DNA from: CAZART01 sp964487555
GTDB taxonomy: Bacteria; Bacteroidota; Rhodothermia; Rhodothermales; VXPQ01
Assembly (NCBI GenBank): GCA_964487555.1
Contig: CAZART010000039.1
Coordinates: forward strand, 1 to 41,493
Direction of reading: 5' to 3'
Length of the DNA: 41,493 nt
The translations under genes and the position numbers were made by a program. Shown here piece after piece: positions 8,700 to 16,833 of this stretch (positions within the stretch are counted from its first letter, which is position 1; each line of letters starts with the position of its first letter). Under the pieces are notes generated by a model, which did no database searches, was not told where the DNA came from, and was given only the letters and a program-made list of their open reading frames with translations.

Positions 8700-11192
8700 T
8701 TAGTAGCGATAGCGAAGCGCCAGGTTGACCTGGCGCCGTGGTCCCGGCAGAATTCCGGAGCTCAGATGAGCTTGCGGCTGCCGTGGATTCGAGTGCAGGC
8801 GCGAGCCGATGTACACTTCATCGAGCAGGTTCTTTGCGACCAGCACGATCTGCATGCGCGGCGATACGGCGTAGCGGGCGCTCGCATCGATAACCGTATG
8901 CGAAGGCACGGGCCCCATGTCGCCGCGGTTCGACGTCGATTCGATGTTCTCGAAATCCGTGTATGCTCGGCCCATGAAGCGCACGTCGGCGCGCAGGGCC
9001 AGGCCTATGTCGAACCGCTTTTCGAGGCCTGCTACCAGGGTGTGCTCCGGGGCGTACGGCAGGTCGTTTCCGGAAATGTCCACCTCGACGCCCGCACGAC
9101 GTGCGGAAAGGATGCGGCCCTCCAGTATCTCCGTCTGCAGAAACGTGTAGGCGACGTTGACGTCCGGCAAGACGCTCGAAAAGGACGATGCCCGCAGCGT
9201 ACTGCTCCACTCCAAACCGTACGACTGCGCCCGACCGAGATTCCTGAACGCCGTACCCCGCCCCGCCGCCACGATGTCCTGGATGGTCAGATGAAACGCC
9301 GCCGCCTCGAACGCCAGCCAATCCAGGGCGCCGCGGAGGCCCAGCTCGCTGTTCCAGCTTTTTTCGGATCGCAGATCGAGGCCGCCGTCCTCCACGTCTT
9401 CGCCGAAATTGACGACCTGCAGCGCCCCGCTCGACGGAGGGGTGTACCCGCGGTGGATGCCGCCGAAGACGTTCGCCGCGCCCAGCGCGTAGTTGACGCC
9501 GAAGCCGGGAAGGAGCACGGCCGACGTCTCGTCGAGGTAGGTCGAGCCGTTCAGCAGGTCGATGCGCTCCTGCTCGAACATCTCGAAGCGGAGCCCCGGC
9601 ACGAGGGTCAGGCGGCCGAAATCGAGCTGCTCCTCGGCATAGAGCGCCAGCGCCGTCGTCTCGTAATTGTGGCTCTGACCGACGATCTCGAGCGACGCCG
9701 GATCGTCGGGGTCGCCATGGAAGTAGACGCCGTCCCGCGCATCCGGTGCATCGCCGATCTTCTTATCGTCCTCGAACCGTTCCCAGTGGATCCGCGCGCC
9801 CACCTCGACGTGAGCCGTGCTCCCAAAGAGAATGTGATCGACGCCGTAGGAGTGCTGCAGCCCTCCCGTGTAGAACGTGCGGAGAATGCCGAAATTATCG
9901 TCGTGGCCGCCGATGCGGACGAGATCGCCCCCGCTGTACCAGGGCAGCGGCTCGATGATCTGAACGGGGTCGTCCGCCAGCGCGGACGGTCGGACGAATA
10001 CGTCGAATTCGCGCCACCACCGGCGGTCGAAGTAGCTCACGTATCCTCGCGTCGTCGCGGAAAGGCGGCTTGAATGCTGCCGCGTCGAGATGAGATCGAG
10101 CGACGCTCGAAAGACCTCGAAATTATCGTCGCCCTTGGGATTGAACTCCGGATCGTTGTGGAACGAATATTCCGTTAGCCCGGTGTACGTCGCATTCGAA
10201 TTTTCATAATTGACGTTCGCCTTCAGATAGTAGATCCGATCTGCATTGGGGAAAATGCTGAGCTTGAACGTTCCGTTATACTGAGCGAAGTCGTTGTTCC
10301 GGCGGAACCCGTCTCCACGCTTGAACAGGAGCTGCACCTCGGGCTTGAACGTGTCGCCGCCCCCGCCCCCCAACTCCGTGAAGAGGCTCAGATAACCGTT
10401 TGATCCGCCCGTAACCTGCCCGCCCATACCGAAGGACCGGCGAGGTCGGCTGGTGATGTAATTGATCACGCCGCCCATTGTCTGCGGGCCGAATTTGATC
10501 GCCGCGCTTCCTTTGACGACCTCCACGCGGTCGATCCGCTCGACCGGCGGGTTGTAATACATATTGGGATAGACGTAGAGCGCGGGCTGGATAGGAATGC
10601 CGTCTTCGAGGATGAGGACGCGCGACGAGCGGCGCGGATTGAGCCCGCGGATGCCGATGGAAATGCGCGAGTTTCCGATCCCATCATCGGCAAAGCCGTG
10701 AACGCCGGGCACGTAGCCGAGCAGTTCCTGCGTTCCGATCGGGTTGATCAGGTCGAGCTCACGCGCATCGAGACGCGTCGCCGTGCCGGGCAGCTTCTTG
10801 TAGACGTTCTCGGATTCCCCGATTATTTCAAGCGCGGAAAGCGTGATCGGCTCGCTCTGAAGTCCGACGACGAGCGACGTGCGCTGCCCCGGACGCAGAT
10901 CGATTCGCTCCTCATACGGTTTGTACCCGACGAAACGGATCTCGACGACGGCCGGTCCCGCCTCGAGGCCTTCCATCTTGAACAGGCCGTCGTAGTCGGT
11001 CGTCGTCCCACGGACAATTCGGCCGTCTCTCTTCAGGGCCACGGTCGCGCCAAGGAGGGTCTCCCTCGACTCGGCGTCGTGGATCTCACCCGCCAGCGAC
11101 GCCGCCGGCGACTGCGCGCTTGCGGGCGTGCCAAAGCCAAGTAGGGCTACGAGGATGCAGACCAGGGCGCATCCGGCGTGGTGTGCGATCAT
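8700..11192 (-). CDS. TonB-dependent outer-membrane receptor, FecA-like
   Basis: An 830-aa outer-membrane active transporter. Signal peptide (LVCILVALLGFGTPASAQ), then a carboxypeptidase-regulatory-like beta-sandwich (about 30-115; LAGEIHDAESRETLLGATV), a plug domain (about 135-245; GYVPGVHGFADDG, SSRVLILEDGIPI, VEVVKGSAAIKFGPQTMGG) and a 22-strand-type barrel ending in aromatic NLALRYRY. The plug sequence resembles ferric-citrate/siderophore receptors (FecA group) rather than SusC: there is no SusD partner and the protein is short for a SusC. Its ATG shares one base with the stop of the small lipoprotein (TGATG). An operator-like palindrome lies upstream of the operon. Confidence 0.93.
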   Translation of the reverse strand: MIAHHAGCALVCILVALLGFGTPASAQSPAASLAGEIHDAESRETLLGATVALKRDGRIVRGTTTDYDGLFKMEGLEAGPAVVEIRFVGYKPYEERIDLRPGQRTSLVVGLQSEPITLSALEIIGESENVYKKLPGTATRLDARELDLINPIGTQELLGYVPGVHGFADDGIGNSRISIGIRGLNPRRSSRVLILEDGIPIQPALYVYPNMYYNPPVERIDRVEVVKGSAAIKFGPQTMGGVINYITSRPRRSFGMGGQVTGGSNGYLSLFTELGGGGGDTFKPEVQLLFKRGDGFRRNNDFAQYNGTFKLSIFPNADRIYYLKANVNYENSNATYTGLTEYSFHNDPEFNPKGDDNFEVFRASLDLISTRQHSSRLSATTRGYVSYFDRRWWREFDVFVRPSALADDPVQIIEPLPWYSGGDLVRIGGHDDNFGILRTFYTGGLQHSYGVDHILFGSTAHVEVGARIHWERFEDDKKIGDAPDARDGVYFHGDPDDPASLEIVGQSHNYETTALALYAEEQLDFGRLTLVPGLRFEMFEQERIDLLNGSTYLDETSAVLLPGFGVNYALGAANVFGGIHRGYTPPSSGALQVVNFGEDVEDGGLDLRSEKSWNSELGLRGALDWLAFEAAAFHLTIQDIVAAGRGTAFRNLGRAQSYGLEWSSTLRASSFSSVLPDVNVAYTFLQTEILEGRILSARRAGVEVDISGNDLPYAPEHTLVAGLEKRFDIGLALRADVRFMGRAYTDFENIESTSNRGDMGPVPSHTVIDASARYAVSPRMQIVLVAKNLLDEVYIGSRLHSNPRQPQAHLSSGILPGPRRQVNLALRYRY

Positions 11193-11392
11193 CAGAAGCG
11201 CTTCGGATTCTCTTTCTTCTTTGCGTCGAGAGCGGATGGCTCCTCGCCCGGCTCTTCCGGGGTCGTGTTGAAGTGGATCACGCCGTAGCTTCCGCCGTTC
11301 GTATCCTCATCCGTCGGGCCTATGATCGGATCGTCGTTACACGCGGAAAGCGCCAGCATTGCCGCGACGAGTATGACCGTTGTGAAGCGCAT
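11192..11392 (-). CDS. Small lipoprotein heading the TonB receptor operon
   Basis: A 66-aa protein: signal VILVAAMLALSAC with a lipobox Cys, then a short acidic low-complexity part (DDPIIGPTDED) and a basic tail (DAKKKENPKRF). No domain is recognised. It overlaps the receptor start by one base, so the two are coupled. Tiny lipoproteins ahead of TonB receptors exist in this phylum, but no function can be assigned. Confidence 0.75.
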   Translation of the reverse strand: MRFTTVILVAAMLALSACNDDPIIGPTDEDTNGGSYGVIHFNTTPEEPGEEPSALDAKKKENPKRF

Positions 11393-11492
11393 GTACCCTG
11401 CTCGACCCTATTGGAATAATTCAGGATTGGAACTAGTCAGGCCGGTCCCGGCTAAAGCTGCTACATCTACGTGAGCCGGCGCCTTGCAGCGC

Positions 11493-11513
11493 TATTTAGA
11501 TTCAGTCTAAATA
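11493..11513. promoter_or_regulatory. Perfect palindrome, candidate metal-regulator operator
   Basis: TATTTAGA and TCTAAATA form perfect 8-bp arms around TTCAG, an AT-rich island in GC-rich DNA. Read as two half-sites around the central C it is 9/10 symmetric. It lies 100 nt before the small-lipoprotein/TonB operon and 134 nt before the divergent cysteine desulfurase. Size and TTAGA/TCTAA core are in the style of DtxR/IdeR- or Fur-type operators; the specific regulator is inferred. Confidence 0.6.
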
Positions 11514-11647
11514 TAGAGGGGCGGCATCGTAGAATTCAAAGCCGCGCGTGAAAAAACTGGGAAAGGGTGCAAAATTCCTCGTCCTTGGACACGTATGCGG
11601 ATGATCGCGTATCATATAGCGTCTCGTCAGCTCATCGTTTCTCTGCT

Positions 11648-12805
11648 ATGCAGGACATCATTTATCTCGACTACAATGCATCGACCCCGGTCGACCGGCG
11701 GGTGGTGGATGAGATGCTGCCGTTTTTTACCGACCACTACGGCAATCCCTCCAGCAAGGGCCATCCCTTCGGGTGGGCCGCCGACGAGGCGTGCGAGAAG
11801 GCACGCGAGCGTCTGGCGTCTCTCATCGGTGCAGAGCCGAAGTGTCTTACGTTCACCAGCGGAGCCACCGAGGCGGTCAACATGGCCGTCAAAGGCGTCG
11901 CACACGCCTATGCCGCGAAGGGCAAACATCTCGTCACCGTCGCTTCCGAACACCGCGCCGTGCTGCAATCCCATCGGGCTTTAGAGCGCGAAGGCTACGA
12001 CGTGACGTATCTGCCGGTGAATGAACAGGGTTCGATCGACCTCGATCAGCTTGCGGACGCGATACGAGACGACACGGTCCTGGTAAGCGCCATGTGGGCC
12101 AACAACGAGGTGGGCACGATCCATCCGATGAAGAGGATCTCGGAGATCGTTCGCGACCGCGGAGCGTTGCTGATGAGCGATGCCACGCAGGCGGTCGGAA
12201 AGATACCCGTCGACGTCACGCACGTCGATCTTCTCGCCTGCTCCGGCCACAAATTCTACGCTCCGAAAGGCGTCGGCGCGCTCTACATGAGCAGCCGCAG
12301 TCCGCGCGTGCGCATCGTTCCTCTGCTCGACGGCGGCGGACATGAAGACGGCCACCGTTCCGGCACGCTCAACGTCCCGGGCATCGTCGGCATCGGCTCC
12401 GCCGCGGAGATCGCCGGGCAACAGCTCGAGGCGGACTACGAGCGTCTCTCTTCCCTGCGGGACCGGCTCGAGCGCGAGCTTTCGACGCTGGACGGCGTCG
12501 ACGTAAACGGCGGCGACGTGGAGCGTCTCCCGCAGACGTCCAGCATCCGATTCAAGAGCGCTCGCGGCGCCGACATCATGATGGAAGTCCGTGACCTTGC
12601 GTTCTCAGCCGGCAGCGCCTGCTCCTCCGGCAACGGCCGCCCGAGCCACGTCCTTACAGCCATGGGCCTCAGCGCCGACGATTCACTGGCTACTCTTCGG
12701 CTCAGTCTGGGCCGCTTCACGACCGAGAACATGGTCGAACGTGCCATCGAACGCCTCTCTACGGCGGTTCGGAGGTTGCGTCGAAAGACGGTCGAGGCCG
12801 GCTGA
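11648..12805 (+). CDS. Cysteine desulfurase (NifS/IscS family)
   Basis: About 385 aa, PLP-dependent; removes sulfur from cysteine for Fe-S cluster or thio-cofactor assembly. Seen: N-terminal IYLDYNASTPVD, FTSGATEAVNMAVKG (PLP phosphate binding), VASEHRAVLQSH, DATQAVGKIPVD (PLP pyridine Asp), the Schiff-base lysine in CSGHKFYAPKG, and the persulfide-carrying cysteine in FSAGSACSSG. The ATG at 11648 starts right at the family N-terminus; the open frame extends upstream to 11567 with no family match. No IscU/SufE partner is adjacent. It diverges from the TonB operon across the palindrome, so joint metal regulation is plausible. Confidence 0.93.
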   Translation: MQDIIYLDYNASTPVDRRVVDEMLPFFTDHYGNPSSKGHPFGWAADEACEKARERLASLIGAEPKCLTFTSGATEAVNMAVKGVAHAYAAKGKHLVTVASEHRAVLQSHRALEREGYDVTYLPVNEQGSIDLDQLADAIRDDTVLVSAMWANNEVGTIHPMKRISEIVRDRGALLMSDATQAVGKIPVDVTHVDLLACSGHKFYAPKGVGALYMSSRSPRVRIVPLLDGGGHEDGHRSGTLNVPGIVGIGSAAEIAGQQLEADYERLSSLRDRLERELSTLDGVDVNGGDVERLPQTSSIRFKSARGADIMMEVRDLAFSAGSACSSGNGRPSHVLTAMGLSADDSLATLRLSLGRFTTENMVERAIERLSTAVRRLRRKTVEAG

Positions 12806-12884
12806 GGCGAACAACATCAAAACGCGGCCCGGCAGGATCGGGAGCTTCGCACATTCATCAGGAGAGACGCACATCCGATCAACA

Positions 12885-13925
12885 GTGACGACGCGCGCCA
12901 ACGGCAGTTCGACGCGGCCGCCCCGGATTACGGCACTGGGCATCGCATGGCCGATCCTCCTCAGCTTCGCCGTCATGGGCGTGGTGGCCTACCTGACCTT
13001 CGATCTGAGCGCGTACAAGATGATCGCGGGCCGGCTGAATGCTTGGCTGCTCGCGGCGGCCGTCGGCACCGTCGTGCTGCGCGTTTTCGCGGGCGGATGG
13101 CGGCTGGACTATCTTTCGGATGGTCGGCTAGGGTTCGGCGGCGGCCTCAGAATTCAGCTGATTTGGGATTTCCTGGCCTACATAACGCCGTCAACCGTTG
13201 GAGGAGGGCCGTTCGTCCCCGTCGTGATCGCGCGAGAGCGGGACATACCGCTCGGTGAGGCTACGTCCATCATGCTGTTCGCGATGCTGCTCGATCAGCT
13301 CCATTTCGTGGCGACGATTCCCATCATCGTCGTTTGCATGTTCTACATGGACGTGATCCCCCCCGTCCTGGGTGTCATAGGACACTGGTCGATCCTTCTC
13401 TTCTTTGCCGGATTCATGCTCTGGGTGCTCGTGTTCGGATACAGCACGCTGTTCAAACCCCAACTGCTCGCGCGATTTATAGACCTCGTTTTCCGAATCC
13501 GCTTTTTGCAGAGATTCAGGGATCGGGCGCTGCACGTGATGACGGATTTCCAGGCACAGGCGCGCGCGCTTCGATCGAGAGGACCCGGTTATTTTGCGAA
13601 AGGTTTCGCCTTAACAATCGTACCGTGGATTAGCCGCTACGCGCTCATGGTGCTTATTGCCTGGAGCATATTCCCGGCCCTCGACCGGCTGCTGGCCTTG
13701 GTTCGAGCGGCCGCGCTGACTCTCAGCTCCGTCGCGCTTCCATCCCCGGGCGGCGCCGGCGGCGTGGAGGCGCTCTATGCCGCCTTTTACGGTCCGCCCC
13801 TCCTGCCGGCGACGCTGGTCGTCCCGACACTGCTCGTCTGGCGGCTGCTCAGCTATTACGCATTCATCGTCGTGGGATCCTATTTCGCGCTGCGGCACCT
13901 AAGAGGCCAGACGGTCGGCAGATGA
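12885..13925 (+). CDS. UPF0104 / lysylphosphatidylglycerol-synthase-TM-region-like flippase
   Basis: About 346 aa with roughly eight membrane helices and the family landmarks ITPSTVGGGPF and LPSPGGAGGVEAL. This family is the MprF/AglD-type membrane domain associated with lipid flipping. No ATG precedes the first helix, so a GTG at 12885 is proposed; the open frame reaching back into the desulfurase gene is not native. It starts 80 nt after the desulfurase. The last 27 nt overlap tail-to-tail with the minus-strand nucleotidyltransferase. The soluble tRNA-dependent transferase domain of MprF is absent, so transport rather than aminoacylation is the likely role. Confidence 0.85.
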   Translation: MTTRANGSSTRPPRITALGIAWPILLSFAVMGVVAYLTFDLSAYKMIAGRLNAWLLAAAVGTVVLRVFAGGWRLDYLSDGRLGFGGGLRIQLIWDFLAYITPSTVGGGPFVPVVIARERDIPLGEATSIMLFAMLLDQLHFVATIPIIVVCMFYMDVIPPVLGVIGHWSILLFFAGFMLWVLVFGYSTLFKPQLLARFIDLVFRIRFLQRFRDRALHVMTDFQAQARALRSRGPGYFAKGFALTIVPWISRYALMVLIAWSIFPALDRLLALVRAAALTLSSVALPSPGGAGGVEALYAAFYGPPLLPATLVVPTLLVWRLLSYYAFIVVGSYFALRHLRGQTVGR

Positions 13926-14627
13926 CCCGGTCGTTTCCAGGTACCGCTCCGCGATGTGGGCGGCGCGCGGATCGTCGACATCCAACCAGAACCGCGCCCC
14001 GATATCGAAAGCACGCGCGCTTCCTCGCTCCGCCAACACATTCATCCCATCGCTAAGGGAAGAATTCGTTTTTTCCAGCAGGGCATCAAAGAGCGCCGGC
14101 GTCGCGTAAAAAATGCCCGTATCGAATGCATCATAAACCTCGATGCCCTTTCCGAGCCTGCGGATGCGCCCATTTTCCACCCGCGCCCGTGTGGCGTCGT
14201 CCGCATCGACAAGCGGATTGTCGAGCCGGTAATCAACAGCGAGGATGGTCTCGTCGTCGGCGATAGGTTCGGCCAGGAGATCGCGCACGATATGGGGATC
14301 GAAGATGTGATCGGCCATAGTGAGGAGAAAGGGTTCGGCAATCTCGCCACGTGCGAGGGCAACGGACATTCCGTTAGGGCGATTCCAGGCCTCATTGACG
14401 AGGTGCGTAACCGTCATCCCCGTTCGATCCACGAGCCCGTCGAGAAAGGCTCGAAGGCGCTCACCCTGATATCCTGAAACCACCACGAATTCGGTCGCGC
14501 CCCCCTCGCAGGCCGATCGCATCACGCGCTCGATAAGCGGCCGTCCAGCCAACGGTAGCAGCGGTTTTGGATCGTGGAGATCGCGAATCCGCTCACCCTT
14601 TCCTGCCGCAATGATTAAACATTTCAT
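13899..14627 (-). CDS. Sugar/polyol-phosphate nucleotidyltransferase, inositol-1-phosphate cytidylyltransferase-like
   Basis: A 242-aa nucleotidyltransferase. The ATG at 14627 starts exactly at the family N-terminus CLIIAAGKGERI, with PKPLLPLAGRPLIERV next. NGMSVALARGEI, FLLTMADHIFD, DATRARVENGRI and FWLDVDD follow. The TMADH and LDVDD acid motifs and length resemble archaeal inositol-1-phosphate cytidylyltransferase (IPCT) more than glucose-1-phosphate enzymes; this comparison is from memory. It would give a CDP-activated polyol for the nearby CDP-alcohol phosphotransferase. It diverges from the PfkB kinase (90-nt gap) and its 3' end overlaps the flippase gene. Confidence 0.78.
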   Translation of the reverse strand: MKCLIIAAGKGERIRDLHDPKPLLPLAGRPLIERVMRSACEGGATEFVVVSGYQGERLRAFLDGLVDRTGMTVTHLVNEAWNRPNGMSVALARGEIAEPFLLTMADHIFDPHIVRDLLAEPIADDETILAVDYRLDNPLVDADDATRARVENGRIRRLGKGIEVYDAFDTGIFYATPALFDALLEKTNSSLSDGMNVLAERGSARAFDIGARFWLDVDDPRAAHIAERYLETTGSSADRLAS

Positions 14628-14716
14628 AACTTGATCTTTTTTCTCGGAAGACACACGAAGATGCGCGTACCCTACTCGTTTGACGGCCGTATCGAACGCG
14701 AACACCACGTGCCAGC

Positions 14717-15604
14717 ATGATTTTCGATTTTTGTGTGATCGGTCACATTACCCGTGACCGAATCCAGATTGCCGATAAATCCGAACGCATTCAAACGGGC
14801 GGTACGGTCTACTACTCGGGATTGACGGCGGCGCGGCTCGGGCTGCGCACGGCCGCGATAACCAAACTATGCAGCCGCGATCGCGACGTCCTGCTTGCCG
14901 ACATGCAAGCCGCAGGCATCGACGTACGCGCGTTCGATTCTCCGGCGACGACAACATACGTGAACCGCTTTGCGAGCGACAACCTGGATGACCGCGTGCA
15001 GAAGGTACTCGCTCTCGCCCATCCCTTCCACCCCGACGAGATTAACGTCGATGCCGAAGCGTACGTGTTCGGTCCCCTCACTCATTCGGAGGTCCCGGCA
15101 GCGTGCATCGAGAAGGCGGCCTTGACGGGACGATGGATCGCGCTGGACGTACAAGGTCTCCTCCGTCACGTTCGCGGTTCGCGGGTCGAACTCGTGCCCA
15201 CCGACGCGGCCCGACGCATGCTTCGGCATGTGGAAGTCCTGAAGGCGAGTGAGGAGGAAGCCCTGCTGATGACGGGCTCATCTACGATCGCCGAGGCGGC
15301 GCGAGCGCTTTCGGCCGCAGGTCCCGATGAAGTGCTCGTTACGTCGGGAAGCGCCGGCTCCCACGTCCTCGCGGGAGGGACATTAATAGAAGTGCCTGCG
15401 TACGCACCGCCGACGGTCGTCAATACGACCGGGTGCGGAGATACGTACCTCGCCGCTTACGTCGTCCATCGCCTGGAAGGCCGGACGCCTGGAGAAGCTG
15501 GAGATTTCGCCTCACGCGTAGCCGGTGCGAAGACGGCTTGTCATCGTGCCTTCCGCGGTGACGTCGATCGTTCTCTGCTGGCGGTAGGCAGCACATATAG
15601 GTGA
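14717..15604 (+). CDS. PfkB/ribokinase-family carbohydrate or inositol kinase
   Basis: A 295-aa kinase. An N-terminal sugar-site motif GGTVYYSGLTAARLGL and the C-terminal PfkB signature VVNTTGCGDTYLAAYVV are both visible; the catalytic base is the Asp of GCGD. The substrate is not determined by these motifs. Its position between an IPCT-like nucleotidyltransferase and a CDP-alcohol transferase suggests phosphorylation of myo-inositol or another polyol. PfkB-type inositol kinases are known in plants and archaea. Short for the family but complete. Confidence 0.85.
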   Translation: MIFDFCVIGHITRDRIQIADKSERIQTGGTVYYSGLTAARLGLRTAAITKLCSRDRDVLLADMQAAGIDVRAFDSPATTTYVNRFASDNLDDRVQKVLALAHPFHPDEINVDAEAYVFGPLTHSEVPAACIEKAALTGRWIALDVQGLLRHVRGSRVELVPTDAARRMLRHVEVLKASEEEALLMTGSSTIAEAARALSAAGPDEVLVTSGSAGSHVLAGGTLIEVPAYAPPTVVNTTGCGDTYLAAYVVHRLEGRTPGEAGDFASRVAGAKTACHRAFRGDVDRSLLAVGSTYR

Positions 15605-15626
15605 CCTCAGTGTTCCAAAACCTTGC

Positions 15627-15646
15627 GGAAGCGTAGCCTCGCTTCC
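15627..15646. repeat. Perfect hairpin between kinase and CDP-alcohol transferase genes
   Basis: GGAAGCG-TAGCCT-CGCTTCC is a 7-bp stem with a 6-nt loop, 22 nt after the kinase stop. No T-run follows, so it is not a clear terminator. A short CCCC-GGTA-GGGG hairpin follows at about 15658-15669. Either could limit read-through or mark an mRNA end. Confidence 0.45.
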
Positions 15647-15691
15647 ATCGTCATGTACCCCGGTAGGGGAATCGAACAGCTATAGATTGTA

Positions 15692-16612
15692 GTGGATAAT
15701 ATCCGAACAGAAAGAGAACGGTTCATTCGTACTCGCGAGATCGAGGAATGGACGAACCTGGTGTTCGTTCATCCCCTGAGCGAACGGTTCGCCAGGCTGT
15801 TCGATCGATTCGGCATCCACCCGAACCTCGTTTCCCTTACGGGAATGATTCTGGGGATCGCGGCGGGCATCGCCTATCATCAAGTCGACAACGCCTGGGC
15901 CGTGTCGTCCGGTTTTCTTCTCATGATCGGCTGGCACGTAATGGACGGCGCGGACGGGCAGCTCGCGCGCCTCAGCGGAAAGAGCAGCGAGATCGGCAAG
16001 ATTCTCGACGGCCTGGCCGACCACGTAGCGTTTACGTCCGTCTACATCGGGTTAGCCGCCGCGCTCTCCGTTTCGTACGGCACGAACGTCTGGATCCTCG
16101 TCGTCGTCGCCGGACTGAGCCACGCCGTGCAGTCGGCCGCCTCCGAATACCAGCGTCAATCGTACGATTTTTTCGTGCATCGGAAGGCCTCCGCCCGTGT
16201 CCCGCCGCTCGACGAGTGGCGGCTTTCTCTTCGCCGGAAACGAGGTGTTCGGCGCATTCTTGGCAGACTCTACCTCCTCTATCTCTACGTTCAGCACGCC
16301 GCGGCGGGGGCCCGCGGGGGCACCGATGAATTCGTCGAACGAGTTCTTCGAACGGCATCCGACCCCGATACCGTCCGAATGCTGTATCGTCGTGTTAATA
16401 TCGGCGCCGTGCGGTGGTGGTCGGTACTCTGCTCGAATTACCGGACGATCGCCCTCTTCACCTTCTGCATCGCCGGTCGCCCGCTCTACTACTTCATCTT
16501 CGAGATCGTCGTTATGAACGGCGTCCTGCTACTGCTCACTCACATGCAGCGTACCCGCAACAGGTTACTTCGAGAATCGATCGCGGATGCATCCCTGCAA
16601 GAGCCGGCGTGA
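15692..16612 (+). CDS. CDP-alcohol phosphatidyltransferase-family membrane enzyme
   Basis: A 306-aa integral membrane transferase that joins a CDP-activated alcohol to an acceptor hydroxyl. The full CDP-OH-P signature is present at about residues 90-115: MDGADGQLAR, then G of EIGKI, then D and D of LDGLAD. Several hydrophobic helices flank it; the central part (about 165-215) is a longer, basic, soluble-looking insertion containing LSLRRKRGVRR. GTG start at 15692. The IPCT-like, kinase and flippase neighbours suggest a phospholipid headgroup or an inositol-phosphodiester solute. Which side provides the CDP moiety cannot be told. Confidence 0.88.
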   Translation: MDNIRTERERFIRTREIEEWTNLVFVHPLSERFARLFDRFGIHPNLVSLTGMILGIAAGIAYHQVDNAWAVSSGFLLMIGWHVMDGADGQLARLSGKSSEIGKILDGLADHVAFTSVYIGLAAALSVSYGTNVWILVVVAGLSHAVQSAASEYQRQSYDFFVHRKASARVPPLDEWRLSLRRKRGVRRILGRLYLLYLYVQHAAAGARGGTDEFVERVLRTASDPDTVRMLYRRVNIGAVRWWSVLCSNYRTIALFTFCIAGRPLYYFIFEIVVMNGVLLLLTHMQRTRNRLLRESIADASLQEPA

Positions 16613-16833
16613 ACCCGATGGTTCATCCAGACGGAAGCTCCAGACAGAAGCCATCACGCCTGGTTGCACCTGTTTGCCTTCTAAGAGAGGCAGACGAAAT
16701 CAAGATCACCGAAAATGATCGTAGAGTTGAGATGGGGCGTCGGCCGACCCGATGCGTTTGGTCGCGGATCGGATCTAGCGCCGCGGCTTGTTGTACTATG
16801 GGTGATTACCCTTGAACAGCCGTTCATCGTTCC

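Noticed and set aside
8766..10073. Long plus-strand open frame (435 codons) inside the TonB receptor gene
   Set aside because: It is the antisense shadow of a well-recognised receptor in GC-rich DNA; its product is Arg/Val-rich with no domain.
12591..12884. Extended start of the flippase within the cysteine desulfurase gene
   Set aside because: The region is coding for the desulfurase in another frame, including its active-site Cys; the extension has no family match.
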